Positions 46,001 to 55,359 of a stretch of DNA of 64,000 nt are shown piece by piece. This stretch comes from Onthophagus taurus (lineage: Eukaryota > Arthropoda > Insecta > Coleoptera > Scarabaeidae): the NCBI RefSeq assembly GCF_036711975.1, contig NC_091968.1:22940001-23004000 (forward strand). Reading direction: 5' to 3'. A program made the position numbers and the translations under genes. Each line of letters opens with the position of its first letter. Position 1 is the stretch's first letter. A model generated the notes under the pieces. That model was not told the DNA's origin and did not search any database. It was given only the letters and a program-made list of their open reading frames with translations.

Positions 46001-47629
46001 TCTTCTCCAAGCAGATTGTAATCTTTTACACCAGTATCTAGCATTGTGGAAGCAGTAGGTAGCGTTTTGAAAAGCACATCTATTTTCCAAACAATTATTA
46101 AAGTCTTTGAAAACAACAAATAGTCTTGGAAGCAGTATTTCGCTTATCCAAGCGGGTCAAAACATTTAACAGCAGTGTTTAGCATTCTGGAAGCAATAGG
46201 TATTATTTTGAAAACAGTATATAGTCTTTTCCAAATAAGTTGTGGTCTTTTTCTGGAATATCTAACATTTTAAAAGCAGTAGGTAACTTTTTGAAATAGT
46301 ATTTTCTTTTTCCAAGCAGTTTTTAGTCTTTTGCCAACAGTATCTAGCATTCAAGAACCAATAAGTTAAAGATTTTAGGTTATCTTTAGTTTATAGATGG
46401 TAAACAACGACATTTCAGTCGTTGTGCGTCGAAAACCTAAGAAACAACAGTATTTTACCCGAAAATATGTTGATGACGTCACAAAAAGTGACGTTACGTT
46501 GCAACTTTAAAGTGATTTTTCGGTAAATTTTACACTTTTTTGTATTTCTATGCGATTTTTAAGCGATTTGATGATTCTTGAATTATATCAAAATAAATAT
46601 AAATTACCAAAGTTCGAAAAAATGTGTATTGATTAGCTTTGGGATCTTGAAATTTGAAAGCGAGATGTTCCACATATTCAGTAAGATCTACTACATTTGG
46701 TTCGAAATAAACATAAACTGGATAACTCTCCTCTAAAATAAAAATAAATCTTATTTTTTTTATGTAATTTAATTGTTTCAATACCTTACGTGGGTGTAAT
46801 TCAAGAAATTTTCCATTTGAAACAACATTTTGTGGATCTTCAACGCGATACACATTATTCCTTTCAGTACACAATAAAAATCCGCAACGAACCATGTATA
46901 AAACATCATCTTTTCTTTCATTCGTTATAACAAACTTAAATTTTATGCGTTTTTGAAGATTTTGTACTTTTTCTGAAGACAACTGCAGCAAAAAAAAGAT
47001 AAAAAAACAATTTCTATCAAAAAAACGTTATTACACCTTTACAACAAATTTTCCTTTATTAATAATAAACTCATAATCATCCGGTGAAAGACCCTCAGTC
47101 ATTATTTCTTGTGTAATTTTAATTCCATTTCGGTTTTTAACCAAAGCTTTTCTAAAACAAATTAATATAGGCAACCCAAATTACACCTACCATTATTATT
47201 TATAAAAACTAATTATGCAACCCAAATTGCACTTATTATTATTTATAAAAATAAATTATTGGGATATATTTGTTTAGATGTAACAAAAACTTGATTAAAA
47301 AATAGAATGAGATTGAAAGCAAATTTTTAATCAAATTTTTTTAACACCCCAAGTATTAACATAATTTTAATAATAATGCTAATAAACATACCGATAATTA
47401 TTATACTCATACAGTACATGATTAAAACTATGAAGCTCCTGAGTGTGTTGATGGGAAAAAGGTGAAATTCCACATATGATACACACACCACCTCTCATCT
47501 AAAAAAAATGATATAAAATTAATTAGCAACAATTAAAACTAATTAAATTACAAAATTTACATAAATATTAAATTAATGGGGGATTCCCCGCTTTATAAAT
47601 AAATAAATACTACTTACCATGGCTGCCAT
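29787..47629 (-). CDS. Mov10: MOV10-type SF1 RNA helicase, 10 exons, complete
   Basis: Exons (minus): 47629-47618, 47498-47392, 47151-47037, 46982-46790, 46732-46608, 37486-37263, 37203-37059, 37005-36821, 36644-36305 and 31058-29787. All phases agree, giving 905 residues. The N-terminus has a C10-x2-C13-x13-H27-x3-H31 zinc finger, then a beta-rich region as in MOV10. The helicase core shows Walker A GPPGTGKT (466-473), Walker B DEAA (584-587), GDPQQLGP (610-617), NYRSHP (662-667), QGSE (796-799) and NVALTRA (833-839). Known MOV10 proteins are 5'-3' RNA helicases tied to Argonaute silencing and retroelement restriction in cytoplasmic granules. Length is close to the roughly 1,000 residues of vertebrate MOV10 and shorter than Armitage. 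AATAAA lies about 180 nt past the stop. Introns 5 and 9 are packed with repeats. Confidence 0.9.
31140..31448 (+). mobile_element. Jockey-type LINE, RT fingers fragment (upstream half)
   Basis: The plus strand encodes [20 protein letters not shown], then [11 protein letters not shown], the 'YRPISLL-L-K--EK' block. The sequence then breaks into unrelated DNA and the minisatellite, and the matching downstream half starts at 35,510. Confidence 0.65.
31450..31755. repeat. Left flank of the minisatellite, hAT-like GC-rich patch
   Basis: GCGGCCCATACACGACTCTT, then GAGGCGCCGTGCCGCAGTTG, at 31,677-31,716 is echoed in direct orientation at 35,406-35,460 (CCCATACAAGTCGACTCTTG, then CAAGGCGCCGGAGCC). 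The patch looks like a hAT-type terminus, but I cannot show a paired end. Confidence 0.4.
31760..35215 (+). repeat. Higher-order minisatellite, ~328-bp units, about 10 copies
   Basis: TACTGCCGGCAGAAGACTAA-type words recur near 31957, 32285, 32618, 32938, 33270, 33598, 33918, 34248, 34575 and 34904. Each unit has two related ~165-bp halves, one with AAACTGCTTAAAAAGATAGA and one with AAACTGTTTGTAGAAGAGAG. Each half is built from ~40-bp pieces sharing ATACT..TAGAAGA-CTAA. It lies in intron 9 of the helicase gene. Small frames inside are by-products of the repeat. Confidence 0.88.
35216..35505. repeat. Right flank of the minisatellite
   Basis: A GC-richer patch (GCAAGGCGCCGGAGCCTGCC) parallels the left flank at 31.68 kb. 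Several overlapping short frames on both strands have no support. The Jockey fragment resumes at about 35,510. Confidence 0.4.
35510..36270 (+). mobile_element. Jockey-type LINE, RT palm to C-terminus (downstream half)
   Basis: [20 protein letters not shown] corresponds to the 'DIEKAFD-VWH-GL-YKL' palm block. [20 protein letters not shown] follows, and after the small insertion at 35,727 come [20 protein letters not shown] and [20 protein letters not shown]. It has stops throughout and a missing YADD region. Confidence 0.7.
35727..35985. mobile_element. GC-rich MITE (~255 bp) inside the LINE
   Basis: Left end CCTCTTCACTATGGCCTATC, then ATGGACCACT, is matched by the complement of ATGAGCCATAGTGAAGAG at the right end. 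Its interior is full of GCCACCA, CATCATGG and GGCCATC words and is visibly GC-richer than everything around it. Confidence 0.65.
36305..36644 (-). CDS. MOV10-type helicase, exon 9 (Q-motif region and Walker A)
   Basis: The exon encodes residues of domain 1A ending with [20 protein letters not shown] directly at a GTATTT donor. [12 protein letters not shown] is the Q-motif-like segment. Its first base completes an Ile codon from exon 8. Confidence 0.92.
36821..37486 (-). CDS. MOV10-type helicase, exons 6-8 (pre-core region)
   Basis: Three clustered exons: 37486-37263, 37203-37059 and 37005-36821, with introns of 59 and 53 bp. They encode [20 protein letters not shown] onward, then [20 protein letters not shown], then [20 protein letters not shown], the stalk and beta-barrel region of Upf1-like helicases. 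Exon 6 has a TTATTAAG acceptor before its ATG, so that Met is internal. Confidence 0.85.
37845..39756 (+). mobile_element. Tc1-like element with ~640-bp inverted repeats
   Basis: Ends CAGGGTGTCTCAGCGAGACC and complement are flanked by TA at 37843-37844 and 39757-39758. The arms reach about 38,490 and 39,110 on their inner sides. The core (38,520-38,925) encodes only a transposase N-terminus ([20 protein letters not shown], then [20 protein letters not shown]) and, after one stop, [20 protein letters not shown]. The catalytic domain is absent, so it is non-autonomous. A second CACCCTGTA motif lies inside each arm, near 38,025 and 39,578. Confidence 0.85.
40021..40155 (-). CDS. Possible orphan terminal exon
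   Basis: From an AG at 40,156-40,157 the minus strand encodes [20 protein letters not shown], then [20 protein letters not shown], ending KFLI and TAA at 40,027. Composition and codon use look coding, and GC content is above the flanks. The upstream side runs straight into the end of a foldback transposon, so any earlier exon is displaced or lost. No family recognised. Confidence 0.35.
40150..41166. mobile_element. Long foldback element (~1 kb)
   Basis: The left arm GACATGCCCAAACTTCAGGG, then GGTGATTCTTT, faces the complement AAAGAATCACCCCCTGAAGT at 41,125. A second inverted pair near the centre (TTTTCTTACTATTATTATTG against CAATAATAATAGTAAGAAAA) meets at about 40,745. The right end finishes in CACCCTG before TA, as in the Tc1-like elements, while the left end lacks that motif. 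Confidence 0.65.
41658..43175 (-). mobile_element. Tc1-like element, decayed
   Basis: It starts CAGGATGTCCCGTAGCGGCT after TA. Inverted segments match at 42,069-42,160 and 43,092-43,180 (TAGTGAAAACCGCATCTCGA and complement). Inside, the minus strand encodes [15 protein letters not shown] before a stop, the typical C-terminus of Tc1-like transposases. The outer right end is missing where a LINE begins at 43,178. Confidence 0.55.
43178..43880 (+). mobile_element. LINE RT C-terminal region
   Basis: The plus strand encodes [20 protein letters not shown], then [20 protein letters not shown] and [20 protein letters not shown], a non-LTR RT thumb and C-terminal region. It continues in broken frames to about 43,790. 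The same family is on the minus strand at 56.75-57.6 kb. Confidence 0.75.
44305..46375 (-). repeat. Minisatellite related to the 31.8-35.2 kb array, opposite orientation
   Basis: Irregular ~45-bp units of the type TAGTCTTCTCCAAGCAG-(A/T)-TT and CCAGTATCTAGCATTTTGGA. Read on the minus strand, units such as CTGCTTGGAGAAGACTA resemble CTGCTTGCAGAAGACTA of the intron 9 array. The array is interrupted by the second coding-tail copy at 45,578. Several short frames inside are artefacts. Confidence 0.75.
45578..45652 (+). pseudogene. Second copy of the small coding tail
   Basis: This repeats [20 protein letters not shown] and ends FSK before TAG, with a few changes from the copy at 44,231-44,304. 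The sequence after both stops (AGTATTGTAATCTCCAAGCA) is also shared, so a ~1,348-bp stretch including the minisatellite was duplicated in tandem. Confidence 0.45.
46376..46607. promoter_or_regulatory. Short spacer with TGATGACGTCA-like site
   Basis: Between the minisatellite and helicase exon 5 (so within intron 5) lie GATGACGTCACAAAAAGTGA, CRE-like, and an inverted CGACATTTCAGTCGTTG. No function is shown. Confidence 0.25.
46608..47629 (-). CDS. MOV10-type helicase, exons 1-5 (zinc finger and N-terminal beta domain)
   Basis: The first exon has only four codons (MAAM) before GTAAGT. Exon 2 encodes the zinc finger ([12 protein letters not shown], then [10 protein letters not shown]). Exons 3-5 encode [40 protein letters not shown] and [20 protein letters not shown], strand-rich sequence as in MOV10 N-termini. 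For exon 4 I used the GTAAGG donor at 46,789, because the alternative four bases later breaks the frame. Confidence 0.8.
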
Positions 47630-48648
47630 GGTTAAGATAACCTCAAAACGAAGTGAATACTTTGGTTAAAACTTATTCTTTCAAGATCAAATACCTAAAA
47701 ACAAAATTAATTGATTAATTATTACCAAGTATAACACACCAAAGTAATTAACCGTTTAATAGCGACAAATTTAAGAAAATAAAAATACTGATAACACGAA
47801 TACAAACGAATCTTTGATATAAACTATTGCACACGACAACTGATCAACACTAACTGAATGCAAAACGGGTATAGTTCGAGTATTTTTGATATGTTTCTGT
47901 GTAGTGGGGGGCTCTGTGCTTATCTGGTTGATGTTTCACCTTTTGTATAGTTTTAAACTAATTTAAGCGATTGCTAGTTTTTGTTTAATGTTTTTATTAA
48001 AAAAACGTGAGTAATAGTTGTTAGAAAATAACATTAAACGATTAGATTATTAATTGAGACTAAATACTTTTTGAAACTAGATTAAAGATAAGGTAAAGTT
48101 TGGGGGAAATACTAAAATATCTACCTACTTTGTGTGTACTTTACATTTCTTTATAATTGGATTATTATTATCGATTAATCGACGGCGATTTTAAAGATTT
48201 CTTTATAAAATTTGCTTCCAATATTTTGACAGTTTGAAAGAAATTTAACCTCACTTTTCACGGTTGTAAACAATTAATTCAAATGTCAAATGGGGAATTA
48301 ATAAAAGCCTCTAGATTTAGGGACTTTTATCGTTGTTTTTTTAATGAAAAAATTTAATAACAAATTATTTTATTTATTCAAAACTAAAAATTTTAAGAAA
48401 ATAAAAAGTTTTTGTTAATCAAATTTTTATCATACTGTATAATCCAACTCCATATGAACGTATCCCCGCGCAAAGGCCTTGCTGTGACGTCATTGGAAGA
48501 ATTGACATTTCTATGTTTTTATTTATACAGTGTATTTCACTTAAGAAGCAATATACAAAAATATATAAAAAAAAGATAAAATAAAATTAAAAAAATATTA
48601 AAACATAAAGCGAAATATTAATTGTTATAATTTTATTATTGTTAGGTT
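47630..48648. other. Upstream region of the helicase gene
   Basis: AT-rich, no gene. It must include the helicase 5' UTR and promoter, but I find no strong TATA or initiator. CTCTAGATTTAGGGACTTTT near 48,310 and a tract of A/T runs are the only marked features. Confidence 0.4.
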
Positions 48649-48649
48649 A

Positions 48650-49035
48650 GGTTATCCAACTTAACTCGGTTACCATGGTGATGAAGATCCAAATATTGCA
48701 GGTGCTTGTCAAAATTGAAATTGAATTTAAGTTTTTTTAAGAAAATCGTCTTATTTAGTTGGTTTAAAAGGCTGTATTTAACTCAAAATCAGTTTATCTA
48801 GGGTATTATAAACAAGGTAAGTGGGTTAAATTAGGTTAGAATTGATAAAAAAATCGGAATAAAATTTTATTATTTTAAGGTTATCCAACTTGACTCGGTT
48901 ACCATGGTGATTAAAATCCAAATATTGCAAACATCAATTTTGACATCAACTGTCAAAATTGATGTTGAATTTAAGTTTTTTTAATTATTTAATTCAAAAT
49001 GGGTAAATGGATGAAATTATAGGCAAGGTAAGTGG
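48650..49035 (+). repeat. Two tandem promoter/first-exon-like blocks (~227 bp)
   Basis: GGTTATCCAACTTAACTCGG, then TTACCATGGTGAT, occurs at about 48,652 and again at 48,880. Each is followed by TCCAAATATTGCA, GTCAAAATTGA, GAATTTAAGTTTTTTTAA and finally AAGGTAAGTGG (48,815 and 49,025), a good splice donor. No open frame connects them to a gene in the window. Confidence 0.6.
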
Positions 49036-49089
49036 ATTAAAACAAAAAAAAATTGTTTAGATCTATTAAAATGTACAAAAATTTAGGGT

Positions 49090-50640
49090 TAAATAACAAT
49101 TAAAACAAGAACTAACACTAGACCTAGAACTAGAAAGTTCGGGCGTCTTAGACGCACACCTAAACCCGAATATTTCTAGTTCTAAGTCTAGTGTTAGAAC
49201 TAGAAACAGTCGGGTTTAGTCGTGAAAAAAACTTTCAGTTGTCAATGTCAACTTTAATTTTATTATTATATTCGTAATCTTCATAAAATAACCTTTAAAG
49301 TGAGTCCAAACTTGGCGCATTTATCTCAAAATACCAAAAAGTTCGAACTTTAAACTTTTAATTTTGACATATTTGTCAAGTTCATAAAAAATCCTTTAAA
49401 ATGAGTCCAAACTTGACATATCTAACTTTAATATTAATGGAAATACAATCACTTCCGGTTTGAAACGTCAACGTCAATTTTGACATATTTGTCATCTTCA
49501 TTAAAAAACCTTTAAAATGAGTCCAAAGATGACGCACCTACCTCAAAAAACAAAAAAGTTAGAATAAAAAACATAAAACCCGAAGTTAGCAACAATGAAG
49601 ATAGCAATACCAACCTTAATTTTTAATTTTTTTATTGTATTTTTGTTTTTGTGATAAATTTTAAGACATTTTATAATAATTAACAATTTGTCAAAATGAC
49701 ATTGATATTTCAAACCGGAAGTTGACTATAACTTCATTAATATTGAAGATAAATATGTCGTGTTTGTACTCATTTTAAAGGATTTTTAATGAAGATTACA
49801 AATATATATGTCAAAATTGAGGTTGACATTTTTTATCTGAAGTTACTTATCATATTATAGACAAATGGACAACTTCATGGTGTTCTTTCATGATGTATTT
49901 TTTATTAAAAAAACCTTTAAAATGAGTCCAAACATGACGCACTTATCTCAAAAAAGTTTGAACAAAAAAACGTTAAACCCGAAGTTTGCAACAATGAAGA
50001 TAGCAATTTAATTATTAAATATTAATACCAACCTTAATTTTTAATTTTTTTTATTGTATTTTTGTTTTTGTGATAGATTTTAAGACATTTTATAAAAATT
50101 AAGAATTTGTCAAAATGACATTGATATTTCAAACCGGAAGTTGCTTATATCTCGAGTAATATTGGAATTAAACGTATCATGTTTGGGCCCATTTTAAAGG
50201 ATTTTTCACGACAATTACAAATATGTCAAAATTGACTTTGACATTTCTAACCGGAAGTTGACTATAACTTCATTAATATTGAAGATAAATATGTCGTGTT
50301 TGTACTTATTTTAAAGGATTTTTAATGAAAATTACAAATATGTTAAAATTGAGGTTGTCATTTTAAATCTGAAGTTAGTTATCATATAATAGACAAATGA
50401 ACAACTTCATGGTGTTCTTTTATGATGTAAAAAAACATTAAAATGAGTCCAAACATGATGTTGCTAGATATCACTATGTGGTATATTTTTATTGCACTAA
50501 ACCCGATACTTTCTAGTTCTAGGTCTAGTGTTAGTTCTAGTTTTAATTGTTACTAAGCGTTAAATTGTTGTCTATTTTTACTGAAATAGAACTAAGATTA
50601 GACCTAGAACTAGAATCATGTATTGGATCTAGATTCACGT
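49090..50640 (-). repeat. CTAGTTCTAG-flanked repeat element (copy 3, reverse orientation)
   Basis: It starts with ACTAACACTAGACCTAGAAC, a palindrome around ACCCGAATATTTCTAGTTCT, and TCGGGTTTAGTCGTG. The ~118-bp subrepeats follow (AAATCCTTTAAAATGAGTCC, AACCGGAAGTTGACTATAAC), and it closes with ACTTTCTAGTTCTAGGTCTA near 50,508. This copy has both edges, so it best defines the element, about 1.5 kb. Confidence 0.7.
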
Positions 50641-50649
50641 TATTAGTTA

Positions 50650-52440
50650 AATTTTCTTAATAAAGAATTTTAAAATTTTTTTCAAAGATTTTCCGATATA
50701 AGAGCACTAAAATTTTACGTCATCGTAGAGAGAAAACAAATCTCTATCAAATGAGCCTAACGAAAGGATACATTGCCATTAAAAAAACTTCAAGTGTTAT
50801 TCGTTGCTCATTTGTTTTCTGAAATAAAAATAATTGAATGCTGTCTTATTATGGCGAACAAAATATTAAACAACTTTTGTATAAAATGTTACGGGATACG
50901 GGACACCTGTATACTATGTTCCATACATAATGGGCACCTGTATATTGTAATATTATACTTTTCTTCCAATGACGTCACGTTTTCTACATCAATTTGTTCG
51001 AGTTGGATAACCTTATAAACAATACTCAACGGACCTTGATTTTTATGAACAAATTTAAATTTAAAAAAGACCTATGTGAAGTTAGCCCCAATTAGATAGC
51101 GTTTTACATGTTTAATATTTTGATTATAACAAGAAAACCACTCAACCGATTTCGATAAATAATGTCTCATTCGAAAGCTTAATCCTTGGCCAATACCAAA
51201 GTGGTTCGAAATCTTTCGATTTTTCAAAAAAACCCAAAATATTGCAGATACACGAAAATAACACAAAAATGTCTTTCTTTAATGCTCATAACTCGTAAAT
51301 GATGTACCCGATCATCAAGATCTACCCGTCATTCGATTCATCATAGTTTTTTCTAACAAAAACACAAAATGCCCAATCTTAATTCTTTTTTTCCCTCGGA
51401 ATGACTTCGTGTTCGGCTCGTATACGAGAAAAACACTCTATTTCTTTCTAATAAACCTCTTATAAATATTGCTGCAACGGCATAAACCGACACAAAAGTA
51501 TCGCATTTCAAGAACACCATCAAAATAATGTAGGTTTCGTGACGTTATAATAAAAATACCACATATTACTTTAAGTTAACTTAAAATTTTGTTAAAAAAA
51601 CTACAAATAAAAAATTTTGTGTCTCGAAATCCCCGAATAATCAAAATGCACCAATTATTTTCTTATCATCTAAAACATAGTCCAAATTATGTTATTAGTT
51701 CCTTTCTCAAAAAAATTGCGATACTATAACTTTATCAATTTTATCAAATGATTAATCATTATTTTCGTTGAAATCTTTTTATATTAAAAAATGATTCGGT
51801 CCCAATACTTGTTTATATCAAACATTGTATTTTTCCTATTTTGAAAACAAATAAATTTATAAAATTATTTAGAACGATTATAAACATAACCTTAAATTTT
51901 GACGTTTTGTTAATTGTTTTTTTGATCAAAATTTGCCAACATTAAATGTAAATTTAAAATGATTTCGTTTTTAAACATTTAATCAATGATTATATTTCGG
52001 CATTACTCGATCAATTAAACCCCACATTGTTAAAAGTGTTAATTAATTACGCGAGATTATTAAATTTGAAATTTATATAAATGTAATTAATAAATCACGT
52101 CATTGTCAAGTTGAAACGTCAAATTTGACGTTTTTAAATTATTTCAAATAATTACGGATTAATTCCTCTTTAATTACTAAAATTGTTATATTTAGGTGAG
52201 TTTGAATTGTTTTCAACAATCCATGGTGAGTTTTCGATGTGTTTTTTTGAGTTTCACGTTTTATCGACTAAGAAACTTTTACAACAATAGGCACTTAAAT
52301 GTTGCTATTTTTACAAAACCCAAACAATTTTTATGTCCATTTAAGGAATTTAGTCGTATTTTATATTGATATTAAAAAATATTTTCGAGTTCCTAAGAAA
52401 TTTCAAATACTTATACTTATAAACCTTATAAATGAGACAT
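50650..52440. other. Intergenic, no gene supported
   Basis: AT-rich. A plus-strand frame at 50,773-51,018 and a minus frame at 51,072-51,266 have no recognisable content. A GTGAGT pair near 52,197 and 52,223 after TATATTTAG and CCATG looks donor-like but stands alone. Confidence 0.45.
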
Positions 52441-52499
52441 AACCTCACTTTGTACTGTTTTAACGTTTGTGTTAGAGGACTTTATGAGATGTTGAAGAA

Positions 52500-53293
52500 C
52501 ACCAATGTTACTGCTGTATATTACAGAGATGACATATATAGCAATCTGTGCAGGGGTAAAGGAGATAGAAAGTTGCATATACCAAGCTATTAAAGTGTTA
52601 TCAAGATTTTTAGAGGTTATGCTACTTTCTAGAGAGAGGCATATAACCAGAGATCCAATATACTGATAATATCAAGGTGGATCATTTCGATAAAAAGTGA
52701 TACTTCATCGATAAAAAGTATCACAGGAACCACAATATTATCACAATATTCCAATCTCCTGGCAAAGTCTGTTGGTTCAAGGTGTTGTACTGATTGAACA
52801 TGGAATGGATACCAGCCATGAGTATGCAATGTTCTCCATACTTTTACATGAGGAACATCAAGACGATCAGAAAGTCTTCTTGTACTAGTAGATGGACTGC
52901 GATCTACCGACTGAAGAATTTGTTCAACTTCATTCAGAGTTTGCACACCTGCACGTTGAGAATGAATACTTGTACTTGGAACAGAACCGGTTTCATGCAA
53001 TCTGTTGAATGTTGGAGTAAATGCTCTTGAATCTGGTAGCACTCGGTTAGGAAACCGTCTCCTATAGTCATGGCGAGCAGCACGTGCATTTCCAAAATCA
53101 GCACCAAATCAGCATATTCTGCATGAGTCAATATGTGTGGCATTATCAACAACTTAGTCGACACGTCAACCAAATAATGTTAAATGTCAAATATTGACAA
53201 ATGACATGAAAGCACATGTTGCTAGGAACTTTTCTGCTTAAAATGAACAAATTTATAACATATTAACGTATGTACCATTCCTCATGGAACACG
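52500..53293 (-). mobile_element. Tc1-like transposon remnant (transposase N-terminal half)
   Basis: The minus strand encodes RAFTPTFNRLHETGSVPSTS, then QSVDRSPSTSTRRLSDRLDV and PHVKVWRTLHTHGWYPFHVQ, then HLEPTDFARRLEYCD, the double helix-turn-helix region common in insect Tc1-like transposases. Then the frame decays, with ILFIDEVSL keeping the first catalytic block. The element end CATGGAACACGCTGTA lies at 53,284-53,299. Confidence 0.75.
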
Positions 53294-53379
53294 CTGTATA
53301 AAATCTCTTGTTGCAGTTTCGTTTAGTTTTCTTACTTTATTACTAACAGAACTGTCGCTGTTATGACTTTTGATGAATT

Positions 53380-53715
53380 TTACAATTTTCACCAATTAAG
53401 TTTTAAAAATTCGTATAAAATCCAGTTCTTGGAATATGAGTATGAAAATTTCCCAAAGTGTTAATAAAAGTATCCTCTTTCCAATGAACCTACCCGTTTT
53501 GAAAAATAACTTTTAGTTTTTGAGAAAACAATATTTGATCAAATTTTCGATGTTGCAATTTGCATCGATAATTTTCAAAATTCGCTATAAAATTAATTTC
53601 TTGAAGGATCCTTGTGGAAATATCACCAATTATTAATTAAAGTATCCTCTTTTTAATGCAAAAAGCCGTTTTGAAAAATTATTTTCAATTCTAGAGATAT
53701 AAATTTTTGAAATGA
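53380..53715 (+). repeat. 364-bp dimeric satellite, detached first unit
   Basis: One unit of the array at 55,360-56,750 (TTCGTATAAAATCCAGTTCT, CCAATGAACCTACCCGTTTT, GGATCCTTGTGGAAATATCA). Nested insertions of about 1.6 kb separate it from the rest. Confidence 0.75.
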
Positions 53716-53796
53716 TCTACAAGAAGAAGAAAACAATATTTATTTGAACTTATATGAAAAAATAACTATAACAAATAGGAGAAAAAAATACATATA

Positions 53797-54371
53797 CAGG
53801 TGACTGGTACATAAACGTGTTAAAATTGTTTAACCGATGGTTGTTAACCATTAATGAATTGAATTTTAACCGCAGATGTAATCGATTTTGAATTTTATTC
53901 ACATTAGGTTGTCAAAATTGTGCTCGCACCAATTGTTATCTTATTATTGGCTAATTGGAAAGACATTTTGCCATGCTTCATACCTCATTCGAAAGTTAAT
54001 AAAACAGAGAAGTTTTTACAATAATTTGTATGCTGAATCGAAATTTTGAAATAGACGCTCATGAATAAACACTTTGTTTGAAAATTAACTTAAAAACCGA
54101 ATATTTCACTTCCTGTATTTTTAACCCATCGAAATATTTACAGTATTTCTTGACTTTAAATGTGTATTAGGATGTAATCTATCCAGAGAAGTCGATACAT
54201 TGCCAAAGAAACTATTATTACTCTCTAAATTTCAAGATTTGTAAGAGTATGTACTGAACTTGTACAAAAAGCAAAAAATTGAAATATTTTCTAAATTATT
54301 CACTTATTCAATTAGAAGTGAGCTCTAGAACAACGTATTTCAATATTCACGTTTATGTACCAGTCACCCTG
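53797..54371. mobile_element. MITE with Tc1-like ends, 575 bp
   Basis: Ends CAGGTGACTGGTACATAAAC and the complement CAGGGTGACTGGTACATAAA are flanked by TA at 53795-53796 and 54372-54373. There is no coding content. Confidence 0.8.
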
Positions 54372-54469
54372 TATATAGAACAAATATAAAAGTGAGTCCA
54401 AAAGGGCTATAGACTTGAGTCTTCCTGCCCGTGACTTTGACTTCGGTTTGGATGTAGATCTTCTCAGTT

Positions 54470-55320
54470 GGGCCTTATTTTTTTAAGCAGTGTGAGCCGT
54501 GTTATGGGAAGATAGAGAAGAATCTTTCTTGGGGATGCATATGACAATAGAGGTCTTCCAGTCTTGTGGGAAATCCTGGGTGGTAAGGCAATAGTTGTAA
54601 ATTTTTCTTATGTAGGCGTGGATATCAAGATCCAGCTTCCTTAAGATTTCCCTTGAGATGTTGTCGTATCCAGTGTTAAGAAGTGTGAAGTATTCTTCTT
54701 CCTGCATGAGAGCATCTTGAGGCGTTTCGGACGAATTGAGAAAGACGTGTTGGTATCAATTGTCTACTGTGTTTTTGTTGTGAGGGCAGAACAGGGCCTC
54801 ATTGCTGAAGGAAAACACCCTCTCAAGGTATTCAGTGTGGATGTTTACTATTTTTTCCGGGCTAGAGTGTGAATAGCCATTCGTAGGGTCAATAAGCTCC
54901 TGGGTTTCTGGCGACTTTTGGTACTTCGAAAGTTTGCGGACTTCTTGCCAGTAGTTTTTACCCTTGCTTCTGTTGATTTTGTCACAGGCCTCAATGTATT
55001 TATCGCTCCTGAATTGCTGCACTAGCTTTTGGATATTTTTATTAAGCTCGTTGAACATTCTTTTCAGAGCAGGATCCTCATACGATCTAAAATCACGGTA
55101 GAGTCGTCTCTTTTCCTTAATCAAACGGAGAATAAATGGTGGCAGAGGAAAATTGTAATGTTTCTTGATGTTGGAAGGGCTCGCTTCATCCACCAAATTA
55201 AGTAAGCGTTTATTAAAGGTTGCGATAGACTCGGGTGTAATAACAGGGTTAGATCTCACATATTCCTTTATTCCTGCGTTCACTCTTTCTATATTATAAA
55301 GTTTATAGTTTTTGATCAGA
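54470..55320 (-). mobile_element. Jockey-type LINE fragment (EN-RT linker)
   Basis: The minus strand encodes FILRLIKEKRRLYRDFRSYE, then GKNYWQEVRKLSKYQKSPET (55,283-54,756) and, in a shifted frame, NYCLTTQDFPQDWKTSIVIC IPKK, the first RT block. It lies inside the satellite and has no active-site region. Confidence 0.75.
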
Positions 55321-55359
55321 GTAGGAGCTACTTTAGGTATTCGAGTGGTTGTATTAATG

